Shown one piece after another: positions 44,528-53,455 of a DNA stretch of 64,000 bases. Source of the stretch: Bacillota bacterium (lineage in GTDB: Bacteria; Bacillota; Clostridia; Lachnospirales; Lachnospiraceae). The notes beneath the pieces were generated by a model. It was given only the letters and a program-made list of their open reading frames with translations, did not search any database and was not told where the DNA came from. Location of the stretch: assembly GCA_023386315.1 (NCBI GenBank), contig JAEWJZ010000014.1:439001-503000 (forward strand), in the 5' to 3' direction. Every line of letters begins with the position of its first letter. The first letter of the stretch is position 1. The position numbers were made by a program, and so were the translations under genes.

Positions 44528-44600
44528 AGCGCGAGACGGGACTCGAACCCGCGACCCCGACCTTGGCAAGGTCGTACTCCACCAACTGAGCCACTCGCGC
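44528..44600 (-). tRNA. tRNA-Gly (GCC)
   Basis: The minus strand folds into a cloverleaf: acceptor GCGCGAG pairing with CTCGCGC, D-arm GGCTCAGTTGGTGGAG, anticodon arm CGACCTTGCCAAGGTCG with anticodon GCC, and T-arm GCGGGTTCGAGTCCCGT. CCA is not encoded. The 3' end is the target of island integration; a 27-bp copy lies at 38578-38604. Confidence 0.96.
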
Positions 44601-44933
44601 ATAAATATTTATTTCACAACACTGGCATTATATCATATACAACGGAAATTTGCAATATATTTCTTAATTTTTTTATAACAGAAATAATATCAAACAAAGG
44701 TATATTTCGAAAAATCTGGAAACTTTCTCCAATTTTGTTTTTTAACTAAAAACTGGAAACCTCACCCAACACTCCTTATTATTTTCCTTGTTTTATTAAT
44801 TTTCAAGTGCTATTCTTTTATATTCTTAATCCAATACTTAATATATCTAATTATTCTGATTTTTCATTGACACCATAAGAACGGTTCCGTATAATGCAAG
44901 AAATTGGTCATCTGACCAAAAGGGAGGCAGGAT
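44601..44933. promoter_or_regulatory. AT-rich upstream region with TetR operon promoter
   Basis: No gene is visible. A strong sigma-A-type promoter lies at 44867-44895 with consensus TTGACA, a 17-bp spacer and consensus TATAAT; the rest, behind the tRNA 5' end, is AT-rich. Confidence 0.75.
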
Positions 44934-45554
44934 ATGGGTCAAATTATATCAATAGAAGAAAAACCCTGCAGCATTTCAACAGAAGACAGGATTCTGGATG
45001 CAGCCCTTACTATCATTCAGGAAAAAACCATCAGCGGCCTGAGAATCCGGCAGGTGGCAGAAAAAGCACATTTGTTTCAATCCAATATTCACTATTATTA
45101 TAACAGCAAGAAAGAGCTTCTCCTTGCTGTTCAGAAAAAAGTCTTAAACCGTTACCGCGAAATCCGCCAGCAATCCATTAACCAGTCAGGAATTGGTCCG
45201 GAAGCGACTCTTGAAGATCGTCTGGACATTTTTATAAAACAAAAGATTTACACGATTTTAATAGAAGATAAATATGATGTTGCTGAGCTGGATTTTTGGA
45301 ATCAGTCCCGTCTGGATCCTGACATGCATAAGGAATTCTGTCTCTCCTATCAAAACTGGAGAACGGAAATACGGGAAATCGCAGAAAAATTTTCACCGGA
45401 TATGCCATCTGCAAAGCAGAATCTGATTGCCGGGATTGCGGTCTCTCTGCTGGAGGGAGCCACGGTTCAGTTTCTGGTTGACAAAGAGGCATTTGATTTA
45501 GATTCTTATTTTTCTTATTGCAAATCAATCCTGATCAGGGAGATCAGAGGCTAG
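44934..45554 (+). CDS. TetR-family regulator of the ABC operon
   Basis: The 206-residue protein has an N-terminal TetR helix-turn-helix (ILDAALTIIQEKTISGLRIR, VAEKAHLFQSNIHYYYNSKK, residues about 20-64) and a helical ligand-binding part with no special motif. It is followed by the ATPase gene after only 9 bp, so it is the first gene of the transporter operon. The ligand is probably the transported nucleoside or sugar, but the sequence does not say. Start has AAAGGGAGG. Confidence 0.88.
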   Translation: MGQIISIEEKPCSISTEDRILDAALTIIQEKTISGLRIRQVAEKAHLFQSNIHYYYNSKKELLLAVQKKVLNRYREIRQQSINQSGIGPEATLEDRLDIFIKQKIYTILIEDKYDVAELDFWNQSRLDPDMHKEFCLSYQNWRTEIREIAEKFSPDMPSAKQNLIAGIAVSLLEGATVQFLVDKEAFDLDSYFSYCKSILIREIRG

Positions 45555-45563
45555 GAGGAACCA

Positions 45564-47078
45564 ATGAAGGAATTGCTGAGAATGGAGCAGATCACCAAGC
45601 AGTTTGGAAATGTATTTGCCAACCGCAATATCAATCTCTCTGTAAATGAGGGAGAAGTACATACTCTGCTGGGAGAAAACGGTGCCGGAAAGAGCACTCT
45701 GATGAATATTCTTATCGGCTTATACCAGCCCACCGGAGGTACCATATTTCTCCGTGGAGAAAAAGTGAAAATTGATTCTCCAAAAGCCGCAGTAAAAATG
45801 GGTATTGGCATGGTCCACCAGCATTTCATGCTTGTAGAAGCCATGACCGTATTAGAAAACATTATTCTCGGAAGCCGGAAGGATTCCTCAGTCTTTATTA
45901 AAAAGGACCAGGTAAGAAAAGAAATCCTGGAACTTTCAGAAAAATACGGTCTTGACGTGGAACTGGACAAGCAGATCACGGAAATCTCTGTAGGCGCCCA
46001 GCAGCGGGTTGAAATTTTAAAAGCTCTTTACCGGGGAGCGGAACTTCTTATTCTTGATGAACCGACGGCTGCACTTACCGACATCGAAGCAGAAGGACTT
46101 TTTGCCATTATCCGAAAGCTGACCGGAGAACAAAAATCCGTGATCTTTATTTCTCACAAAATGAGGGAGGTTCTTTCAGTCAGTGACCGTATCACTATTT
46201 TGCGGGCCGGTGAAACCGTTACTACATTAAATAAAGAGGACACTGATGGCACCCAGCTTGCAAACTTAATGATTGGAAGGGAAATGGTGCCCAGTAATTA
46301 TAAAAAAGTCACCTCTCCCGGAGATGAGGTCCTAAGCTTTCAAAATATCAGCTATCAAAAACAGCATAAGCACAGCGGACTAAATGATGTGAGCCTCACC
46401 GTACGGAAGGGAGAAATCCTGGGCATTGCAGGAGTGGACGGAAACGGTCAGTCACAGCTTGCACAGCTTGCTGCAGGGATTATCGCTCCTGAGGAGGGAA
46501 ATGTTTTGTTAAAGGCCTCCCGCGTCTCCCGTTTTGCACCAAACGGTTTTATCCTCTCTCATGTTTCCCATGTCCCGGAGGACCGCAACAAAATGGGACT
46601 CATCGGCAATATGACAGTCAGGGAAAATCTGGTTTTAAAAGCTACGGAAGAAGCCCGTTTCTCCTATGGGCACGGAGCACTGTTAAAGAATAAGGCCATT
46701 ACCAGATTTGCCCTTGAAATGCAGGAAAAAAATGATATCCGCTGCGCTTCCATTGAGCAGGAGGTGCGCAACTTATCAGGTGGCAACCAGCAGAAAATTA
46801 TACTGGCAAGAGAAATGGAAAATGACCCGGAACTTTTAATCGCGGTTCATCCCACCAGAGGCTTAGATATCGGAGCCGCCCGTTATGTCCATGATACCAT
46901 GGCTGCTGCCAGGGATAAGGGCTGTGCGATTCTCTTAATCAGTGCGGATTTTGATGAAATACTCAATTTATCCGACCGGATTCTGGTCATGTTTGAGGGA
47001 CAGGTTATGGGAACCTATTCAGGAGCCAATCCGCCTATTGAACAAATTTCACTTGCAATGGCAGGAAAGGGGAATTAG
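45564..47078 (+). CDS. ABC transporter ATPase for nucleosides/simple sugars
   Basis: The 504-residue protein has two ATPase domains. The first has Walker A LLGENGAGKSTLMNI (about 35-49), the signature ISVGAQQRVEILKAL and Walker B ELLILDEPTAALTD. The second has a degenerate Walker A (IAGVDGNGQSQL) and the signature NLSGGNQQKIILARE. This matches the RbsA/YufO type of BMP-linked importers (nucleoside transporters). It belongs with two permeases and a BMP lipoprotein in one operon. Confidence 0.9.
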   Translation: MKELLRMEQITKQFGNVFANRNINLSVNEGEVHTLLGENGAGKSTLMNILIGLYQPTGGTIFLRGEKVKIDSPKAAVKMGIGMVHQHFMLVEAMTVLENIILGSRKDSSVFIKKDQVRKEILELSEKYGLDVELDKQITEISVGAQQRVEILKALYRGAELLILDEPTAALTDIEAEGLFAIIRKLTGEQKSVIFISHKMREVLSVSDRITILRAGETVTTLNKEDTDGTQLANLMIGREMVPSNYKKVTSPGDEVLSFQNISYQKQHKHSGLNDVSLTVRKGEILGIAGVDGNGQSQLAQLAAGIIAPEEGNVLLKASRVSRFAPNGFILSHVSHVPEDRNKMGLIGNMTVRENLVLKATEEARFSYGHGALLKNKAITRFALEMQEKNDIRCASIEQEVRNLSGGNQQKIILAREMENDPELLIAVHPTRGLDIGAARYVHDTMAAARDKGCAILLISADFDEILNLSDRILVMFEGQVMGTYSGANPPIEQISLAMAGKGN

Positions 47079-47081
47079 GAC

Positions 47082-48143
47082 ATGAAGCAGAAAGAAAATT
47101 TAATGAAGGTCATTGTGCCCGTGTTATCCATTCTGGTAGCATTTATTATAGGAGGCATCATTATGATCTGCCTGGGCAAAAACCCCTTTCAGGCATATGG
47201 ATTTCTGTTTTCCGGTGCATTTGGAAGCAGCAGAAAGATTGCTCAGACCCTTGTAATTGCCTGTCCTTTGATATTTACCGGACTGACTGCCGCTTTCTCA
47301 TATAAATGCGGTGTTTTCAATCTTGGCGGGGAAGGTCAGTTCGTAATGGGAGCAGTCGCCAGCATATTCTTTGTTACAAAGTCTGGAATAGAAGGATTTG
47401 CAGGAATACTGCTCAGTCTTCTGATCGGCGCGGCAGCTGGAGCAGTATGGGGTGCAATTCCCGGAATTTTAAAGATTACAAGAGGCTTAAATGAAATGAT
47501 TGTCAGCATCATGCTGAATTATGTGGCAACTCTTTTTATGGGTTACGTTTATACAACCCTTCTGCGTGATGGAAGCGTACCCCAGACCTTTGCCATCCCG
47601 GACAGCACCAGACTGGCAGTCGTATCGAAAAGCTTTCCGGTTCACTGGGGTGTATGGATTGCATTGTTTCTTGCATTTGCAGGATACTATTTTCTTTTCT
47701 ATACCTCTAAGGGCTTTAAGCTGAGGGCGGTGGGACTAAATTCTACTGCAGCATTTTTCAACGGTTTCCCCGTAAACCGGTATGTTCTCTTTTCCTTTAT
47801 TGCCTCCGGAGCAGTGGCAGGACTTGGCGGAAGCGTGGAGCTTCACGGCAAGCAGCTAAGACTGATGGGCGGATTTGGGCAGGGATTCGGTTTTGACGGA
47901 GTGGCAATCGCACTGATTGCCCAGCTTAATCCGATTGGTACTGCTGCTGTGGCTTTTATCTTTGCTGTGCTGAGAAAAGGAGCCAGTACTTTACAGACCG
48001 GTATGCAGATTCCCACCGCAGTGGTTGATATTATTCAGGCACTGGTAATCATATTTGCGGTGGCTGGCACTGCGCTTTTAAAGCTCCCCGCAATCAGACA
48101 GTACATAAACAGCCATATGGGGAAAAAGGAGGTTACCAACTGA
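47082..48143 (+). CDS. BMP-family ABC transporter permease 1
   Basis: The 353-residue protein has about nine hydrophobic helices and the BPD_transp_2 signature (AGLGGSVELHGKQLRLMGGF; GFGFDGVAIALIAQLNPIGT). It begins right after the ATPase gene and its stop overlaps the second permease start. It corresponds to YufP/NupB-type permeases. Confidence 0.9.
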   Translation: MKQKENLMKVIVPVLSILVAFIIGGIIMICLGKNPFQAYGFLFSGAFGSSRKIAQTLVIACPLIFTGLTAAFSYKCGVFNLGGEGQFVMGAVASIFFVTKSGIEGFAGILLSLLIGAAAGAVWGAIPGILKITRGLNEMIVSIMLNYVATLFMGYVYTTLLRDGSVPQTFAIPDSTRLAVVSKSFPVHWGVWIALFLAFAGYYFLFYTSKGFKLRAVGLNSTAAFFNGFPVNRYVLFSFIASGAVAGLGGSVELHGKQLRLMGGFGQGFGFDGVAIALIAQLNPIGTAAVAFIFAVLRKGASTLQTGMQIPTAVVDIIQALVIIFAVAGTALLKLPAIRQYINSHMGKKEVTN

Positions 48144-49084
48144 TGGATGCATTTTTCAACATAAATTTTCTAACAGAGCTGCTGCTTTCCACCATTCGTA
48201 TGGCTACTCCCATCCTGTTTGTTGCACTGGCTGAAACCTACTCGGAACGGGCTGGATTAGTCAATATCGGTCTTGACGGAATCATGTCCTTCGGTGCATT
48301 AATCGGGTTTTTAATCGGATATAAAACCGGAAGTCCCACAGCCGGTATCCTTGCAGGCGCCCTTTCAGGCATTGCCATTAATATGATTTATGCGTTCTGC
48401 ACCATTCGCCTGTGCGCTCCGCAGATTGTTTACGGCATGGCAATTAATATTTTTGCACCGGCACTGGCTTCCTTTATATACCGCCTTTCCTTTTCCGATA
48501 CCTCAACACTTATCCAGGGGGTATCCATGAAGGCGCTTCCCATTCCGGTTTTTAGCAACATCCCGGTTCTTGGACCTTTGTTCTTTCACCATATTCCTCT
48601 GGTATATGCTGCCTATCTCATGGTACCTGTCACTGCAGTTTTCTTTAACAGGACAAAAGCAGGGCTTAATTTTAAGGCCGTGGGCGAATTTCCCAAAGCG
48701 GCAGAAACACTGGGAATCAATGTAGTGCTGCAAAAATACATTGCCTGCGTTATCTGCGGCGCACTTGCAGGTATCGGCGGAGCGTATTTAACCATCTGCT
48801 ACACCAGCACCTACTCCGAAGGAATCGTGGCAGGCCGCGGTTTTATCGCACTGTCAGCCGTTATATTCGGACGCTGGATGCCTTCCGGCGTATTGTTAGC
48901 CTGTCTGCTTTTTGGATTCTGCGATGCACTGCAGATCCGGCTGCAGCTGTTAAGTCCGTCCACACCCTACCAGCTTCTCCAGATGATCCCCTATCTTTGC
49001 ACCCTGTTTGTTCTTGCATTTTTCGGAATACGGAAAAGCGGTCCCAAAGCCAACGGACAGCCCTATTACAGGGAAGAACGCTGA
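48143..49084 (+). CDS. BMP-family ABC transporter permease 2
   Basis: The 313-residue protein has the same fold, with NIGLDGIMSFGALIGFLIGY near the N-terminus, LNFKAVGEFPKAAETLGINV in the middle loop and CGALAGIGGAYLTI. It matches YufQ/NupC-type permeases and completes the membrane pair. Confidence 0.9.
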   Translation: MDAFFNINFLTELLLSTIRMATPILFVALAETYSERAGLVNIGLDGIMSFGALIGFLIGYKTGSPTAGILAGALSGIAINMIYAFCTIRLCAPQIVYGMAINIFAPALASFIYRLSFSDTSTLIQGVSMKALPIPVFSNIPVLGPLFFHHIPLVYAAYLMVPVTAVFFNRTKAGLNFKAVGEFPKAAETLGINVVLQKYIACVICGALAGIGGAYLTICYTSTYSEGIVAGRGFIALSAVIFGRWMPSGVLLACLLFGFCDALQIRLQLLSPSTPYQLLQMIPYLCTLFVLAFFGIRKSGPKANGQPYYREER

Positions 49085-49145
49085 TGATAATTTCAGGACA
49101 GCCCTGCGATTATATATTTTTTCAAACATAAAAGGAGGATTTATT

Positions 49146-50219
49146 ATGAAAAAGACTATGAAAACAGCTTCTCTCATCATGGCTGCAGTCCTTACTGCCA
49201 TGAGCCTGGCTGCATGCGGCAGCGCGGCTGCACCAACAAAAACAGAAACCTCTGCAGCAGAAACTTCCGGGTCTGAAACTGCAAAAACGGAAACCACAAA
49301 AGCCGGGGAAACGCAGGCTGCCGATACATCAAAAGCGTCAGGCTATAAGGTAGCCATGGTCCTTGACTCTTCTGTATCTGACGGAGGCTGGGGCGCAAGC
49401 TGCTATCAGGCTATGGTAAATGCAGCAAAGGACAGCGGCTGGGAAACTGTGTACACCGACAACGTAGCGACTGCTGATTTTGCCACCGTCATGACAGATT
49501 ATGCAGAGCTTGGCTATAACCTGATCTTCGCTCCCGGCAATCAGTATACCGATGCAGTTAAGCAGGTAGCAGAAGAATATCCGGAAATCAACTTTGCCCT
49601 GTTAAACGGAACCGTTGAGACAGAAAACATTACCTCCATTCTTCCCGATGCAAAGCAAATTGGTTACATGGCAGGTGCTCTTGCAGGTCTTATGAGTAAG
49701 ACAAACAACATCGGATTTATCGGCGGTATGGAGTTAGATACCACAAAGGCAAAGCTGGAATGTTATGAAAAAGCAGCAAAAAAGGTAAATCCTGATATTA
49801 AGGTTTCTTCTGCCTATGCAGGCTCTTTCAGCGATACTGCCAAGGGCAAGGAGATTGCTTCCTCCATGGTCTCCACCTATGACGTTGATGTAATGTTTGG
49901 TGACGCCTCCGCAGTTGATACCGGAGCACGGGAGGCTCTGGCCGGCTCAGAAGGCAGATACGATATTGGTCAGCCCGGAGATTTAGGTTCTGCTGACGAC
50001 AAGATTATTATCTGCTCTGTGGTAACCGACAACGCAGCTCTGTTAAAGGCATGTATGAAGGATGTGGAAGCAGATAAATTCGGCGGCCAGACCATTTACG
50101 GCGATTTAGGCAACGGCTGCTTAAGCATTGGAACATTCTCAAATGCAGTACCAGAGGATATTCAGACACAGTACAAAGAAATTGTTGGTCAGATTCAGGC
50201 AGGAACTTTTATTCAGTAA
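49146..50219 (+). CDS. BMP-family substrate-binding lipoprotein
   Basis: The ATG at 49146 has AAAGGAGG ahead of it and opens a lipoprotein signal (MKTASLIMAAVLTAMSLAAC). A threonine- and lysine-rich linker precedes the binding domain (about residues 60-355), with VAMVLDSSVSDGGWGASCYQ and IGYMAGALAGLMSKTNNIGF. This is the Bmp/Med fold, usually for purine nucleosides. The mature protein has 357 residues in total. It is the last gene of the operon. Confidence 0.88.
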   Translation: MKKTMKTASLIMAAVLTAMSLAACGSAAAPTKTETSAAETSGSETAKTETTKAGETQAADTSKASGYKVAMVLDSSVSDGGWGASCYQAMVNAAKDSGWETVYTDNVATADFATVMTDYAELGYNLIFAPGNQYTDAVKQVAEEYPEINFALLNGTVETENITSILPDAKQIGYMAGALAGLMSKTNNIGFIGGMELDTTKAKLECYEKAAKKVNPDIKVSSAYAGSFSDTAKGKEIASSMVSTYDVDVMFGDASAVDTGAREALAGSEGRYDIGQPGDLGSADDKIIICSVVTDNAALLKACMKDVEADKFGGQTIYGDLGNGCLSIGTFSNAVPEDIQTQYKEIVGQIQAGTFIQ

Positions 50220-50221
50220 TT

Positions 50222-50272
50222 AAAAAGCCCCGTGTAAGCGAGTATGAATCATACTTGTTTCACGGGGCTTTT
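50222..50272 (+). terminator. Terminator of the ABC operon
   Basis: AAAAGCCCCGTG and CACGGGGCTTTT pair around an inner stem (AGTATGA/TCATACT), with T residues after it. It starts just beyond the BMP gene stop. Confidence 0.85.
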
Positions 50273-50358
50273 CCCTGTCTTTTTCGACCGGAATCTTTCT
50301 AACGATACATAAATAACAGAATTGGGGAATCCTGATTATAGGTTGTTTAATGGGAATC

Positions 50359-50997
50359 TTATTTTTTCAGTGCAAAGGAATTAAAGAAGGTATCAATTTC
50401 CGGTGTTCTTTCTCCTGTTGCAGAAACTGCCTGGAGCTGATAAATATAATCTCCTGCAATGTATACTCTGTGATAGAAGGTAATGTTATCAGATCCTAAA
50501 GGAGCACTGTATTTTAATTCTTTTCCATTATATTCTCCAAGGGTAATATCACTGCTTTCTTCAATTGTATAGGGAATATTGGAAATGGCACCCTGCAGCA
50601 TAGCTGCGGGATCTGCTGCACTGCCCTCTGGTATAGCACTGTACATCACGTTATAAAGGGCATCTTCCTGCTCAAGCATATAGGAATACATGTCAATTGT
50701 TGTATTTCCGGAAGGAACTGACTGCTTCATCTCTTTTGGTGTTCCCGGGTAGCTGGCTGTAAACACTCCGTTGGGATCTTCAAAAGTTGTGAATCCTTCT
50801 GCAGCGCCTGCTTCTGAACTCACTTCAGCCGCTTTGCTTTCTTCTGTTGTTGCCTTTGATTCTGCTGCCGTTGTGTCTTTAGCCTGTGATTCTGCCACAG
50901 TTGTATCTGTTGCCACGGTTTCTGCCTTTTTGCTGCAGCCTGCAAGTGCTGCAATCAATAAACAGGTCAGTAAGATAGAATAAACTCTCTTTTTCAT
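50359..50997 (-). CDS. Lipoprotein of unknown function
   Basis: The 212-residue protein has a lipoprotein signal (ILLTCLLIAALAGCSKK), a low-complexity alanine/glutamate/serine linker, then a compact beta domain (GVFTASYPGTPKEMKQSVPS; ITFYHRVYIAGDYIYQLQAV), of the kind seen in small surface lipoproteins. The family is not recognised. It has AGGAGAAATT ahead of the start. Confidence 0.72.
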   Translation of the reverse strand: MKKRVYSILLTCLLIAALAGCSKKAETVATDTTVAESQAKDTTAAESKATTEESKAAEVSSEAGAAEGFTTFEDPNGVFTASYPGTPKEMKQSVPSGNTTIDMYSYMLEQEDALYNVMYSAIPEGSAADPAAMLQGAISNIPYTIEESSDITLGEYNGKELKYSAPLGSDNITFYHRVYIAGDYIYQLQAVSATGERTPEIDTFFNSFALKK

Positions 50998-51246
50998 AAT
51001 TTCTCCTCGTTAATTGGTATTGGCTATCCCCCTGCTTATATGTAAAATCGAAAGCAGTAAAATTATAGCATAAATCCCAAATGGTAACAACCTTTTATTT
51101 TTTTAATTATTAATTAATATTTTGTAACGTTTTTACATTTTCTGCGGCGTCCATGATTTTTTCATAAGGGTTTACCAAACAAGGAAATTCATGATATAAT
51201 ATAGGAAGAAATATGCCGTTTTCAGTGCGGCAGAACGGAGTTTTAC

Positions 51247-52011
51247 ATGTCACTCATACCGTTTCAGAAATTACCGCCCAGAAGGCACTCCGAAGATGCC
51301 AGGCAGTATGCATACCGGATCATACGGCATTTTATTTTAAACCTGCATCTTCCCCCGGGAAGAAAGATGAATGAGGTGGAGCTGGCTGATGCTCTGAACA
51401 TCAGCCGGACTCCTGTCCATGATACTTTGTACAAGCTTTCCCGGAAAAATCTGATTGATATTATTCCCCAGAAAGGTGCGTTTGTTTCAAAGATAGATAC
51501 CGGCCGGATCGAACAAACCTTATGGATTCATAAACAGCTGGGAACATCCATGATACAGAATATCTTTATCCAAAATGTAAAGGGTGCTCAGTTTGATATT
51601 CTCTATCACCATCTGCAGGAGCTTGAAGACTATTTATCCCAGGGAGATTTATCCCATTCCGTCCGGTTAATCACCGATTATTACCACCTTCTTTATGAAC
51701 TGGGGGGAAAGATGAACCATATATGGGAAGCTGTCCAGAAAGCCGGAATGGATCTTCAGAGACTTTTATATCTGGCTGCATCTGATTCTTCCGTTACAGA
51801 AGATTTTATAAAAGATCTTACGGCTCTCACCGACGCGCTGGCTGCCAGAAACACTGACCGCGCATGCACGGTTTACCGCCATCATCTATCGCGGATCCAG
51901 CTTCTGGTTCCGCCGTTACAGGAGTGTTATCCGGACTATTTTTTTGAAAGCCAGTCAGAACGCCAAACTGCGGATTTCCATAATCAGAAAGGAATCAGCT
52001 ATGATCAATGA
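51247..52011 (+). CDS. GntR-family regulator
   Basis: The 254-residue protein has a winged helix (LHLPPGRKMNEVELADALNI; SRTPVHDTLYKLSRKNLIDI; PQKGAFVSKI, about 35-85) and a C-terminal FCD-type helical domain (SVRLITDYYHLLYELGGKMN; ALTDALAARNTDRACTVYRH). It is followed by a YhcH-type gene and an M28 peptidase gene on the same strand. It probably controls them. Its ligand is unknown. Confidence 0.88.
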   Translation: MSLIPFQKLPPRRHSEDARQYAYRIIRHFILNLHLPPGRKMNEVELADALNISRTPVHDTLYKLSRKNLIDIIPQKGAFVSKIDTGRIEQTLWIHKQLGTSMIQNIFIQNVKGAQFDILYHHLQELEDYLSQGDLSHSVRLITDYYHLLYELGGKMNHIWEAVQKAGMDLQRLLYLAASDSSVTEDFIKDLTALTDALAARNTDRACTVYRHHLSRIQLLVPPLQECYPDYFFESQSERQTADFHNQKGISYDQ

Positions 52012-52058
52012 TGATATAAAATTATACCTGAATTCGAGAATAAACGGAGGAATGAATT

Positions 52059-52574
52059 ATGATTTTTGGAAATATTTATAATCCCATGCTAAAGGAACAG
52101 CTTGCTGTTCTCCCCGCCCCTCTTGGCTGTGCAATCCGTTATTTAACCGAGCATGACATGGCAGCCCACGAACCGGGTGTATTTTCAATTGATCTTAATG
52201 GTATACCTGTAATTCTTCAGGTATTGGATTTAAAGACCGCAGACCGAAACGGACTGCGTCCCGAGATTCACAGAAAGAACATTGATGTGCAGTTTCTTGC
52301 CTGCGGCGGACCGGAAGAAGCCGGCTTCTACACAGACGACGGAAACGGACAGGTTGAGGAAAATCTTCTGGATACGCCAAGAGACATCCTCTTTTATAAA
52401 AACGATCCTGCAGCAGCGGAAGGCCGGATTCATATGATTCCGGGAACCTTTGCTATTTATTTTCCATGGGATGTGCATATCCCTGCAGTTAAAGCAGGCG
52501 ATACAGAGGCTCCCATAAGAAAGATCGTAATAAAAGTACCGTTAGAAAGCTGCCTGCAGGACAGTACCCGTTAG
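52059..52574 (+). CDS. YhcH/YjgK/YiaL-family protein
   Basis: The 171-residue protein has the cupin-type fold of the DUF386 family: EIHRKNIDVQFLACGGPEEA, DILFYKNDP, and MIPGTFAIYFPWDVHIPAVK followed by RKIVIKVPLES. Related proteins aid sugar acid metabolism (YhcH in sialic acid use). A second member lies at 57863-58315. This one is in a GntR-YhcH-M28 cluster. Confidence 0.85.
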   Translation: MIFGNIYNPMLKEQLAVLPAPLGCAIRYLTEHDMAAHEPGVFSIDLNGIPVILQVLDLKTADRNGLRPEIHRKNIDVQFLACGGPEEAGFYTDDGNGQVEENLLDTPRDILFYKNDPAAAEGRIHMIPGTFAIYFPWDVHIPAVKAGDTEAPIRKIVIKVPLESCLQDSTR

Positions 52575-52588
52575 GAGGGGCATCGAAT

Positions 52589-53416
52589 ATGGAGTTAAAC
52601 CATTATCTGGCGGAGCTTTCCTTAAAAGATCCCGAACAGCGGCGTAATGCCGTGAGGGAGGTGCTTATTAAGGAGCATCTGGATTTTGATATTCAGGAAG
52701 CGCCGCCTTCCCAAAAGGCCCCGAGAGGAATTTATAACTACCTTCTGACCCCATGGAACAATCAGCCTGGTCCGCTTTTCTGTGCCCATTATGATGCAGT
52801 ACCTGGCAGCTTTGGTGCCAATGACAACGCCGCAGCCTTATGTATTCTAATATCACTTGCAGGAAAGCTGAAGGAAGAGCATTTTCCTGCACGCTTTGCT
52901 TTCTTTGACGGAGAGGAGACAGGCAATACCGGGAGCAGGCTCTACGCTGCTTCCATGAATCATCAGGAGATAACCGGAGTTATTAATCTGGATGTATGCG
53001 GTTATGGTGATACCATTGCAGTTAACAGCCGGGGATATGAACGAAAACCCGGAGTAGAAACATTTTGCAGGAAAGAGGTTCTGGCGGCGCACAACGGAGT
53101 TCTTGTTAAATACCTTCCGGGAAGTGATGAAGCCTCATTTTCTGGCGGACGGACTCCCGCGATCAGTATTGCAAGCATTCCAAGATGGGATATCCAGTAT
53201 CTGAACGCACTTTCTAAGATGGGCAGCGGTCTCTTAGGCAGGCCCCCGGAATTTCACATGATTCTGGATCAGATGGAGATATCCTCTACCATGCACGGCG
53301 GATACCGGGATACTCCGGAATGGGTTGATTTAACAGCCATGAACCGGATATACGATTATTTAACTGACGCACTACACCGGCCTTATGATAAAAAGAAGAG
53401 GTTCCTTCCGTTTTAA
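52589..53416 (+). CDS. M28-family metallopeptidase
   Basis: The 275-residue protein has the M28 zinc ligands: LFCAHYDAVPGSFGANDNAA (about 69-88), FAFFDGEETGNTGSR (about 104-118) and LDVCGYG. The domain is an aminopeptidase or deacylase fold. It has no signal peptide. It belongs to the GntR cluster, with 14 bp to the YhcH gene. The substrate may be an N-acyl amino acid or peptide. Confidence 0.85.
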   Translation: MELNHYLAELSLKDPEQRRNAVREVLIKEHLDFDIQEAPPSQKAPRGIYNYLLTPWNNQPGPLFCAHYDAVPGSFGANDNAAALCILISLAGKLKEEHFPARFAFFDGEETGNTGSRLYAASMNHQEITGVINLDVCGYGDTIAVNSRGYERKPGVETFCRKEVLAAHNGVLVKYLPGSDEASFSGGRTPAISIASIPRWDIQYLNALSKMGSGLLGRPPEFHMILDQMEISSTMHGGYRDTPEWVDLTAMNRIYDYLTDALHRPYDKKKRFLPF

Positions 53417-53437
53417 TATACAGAAGGAACCTCTTCT
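53394..53437. terminator. Bidirectional terminator with perfect 15-bp stem
   Basis: AGAAGAGGTTCCTTC (53394-53408) pairs exactly with GAAGGAACCTCTTCT (53423-53437), with A and T runs on the two sides. The first arm overlaps the end of the M28 gene. It serves the convergent M28 and alcohol dehydrogenase genes. Confidence 0.85.
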
Positions 53438-53455
53438 TTTAGAGAGAGTGGGGTT

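Noticed and set aside
45551..45979. Minus-strand open frame over the ABC ATPase gene
   Set aside because: Antisense shadow of a strongly conserved Walker A region.
49008..49145. Extended N-terminus of the BMP lipoprotein
   Set aside because: It overlaps the permease gene and would bury the lipoprotein signal; the ATG at 49146 has the ribosome-binding site.
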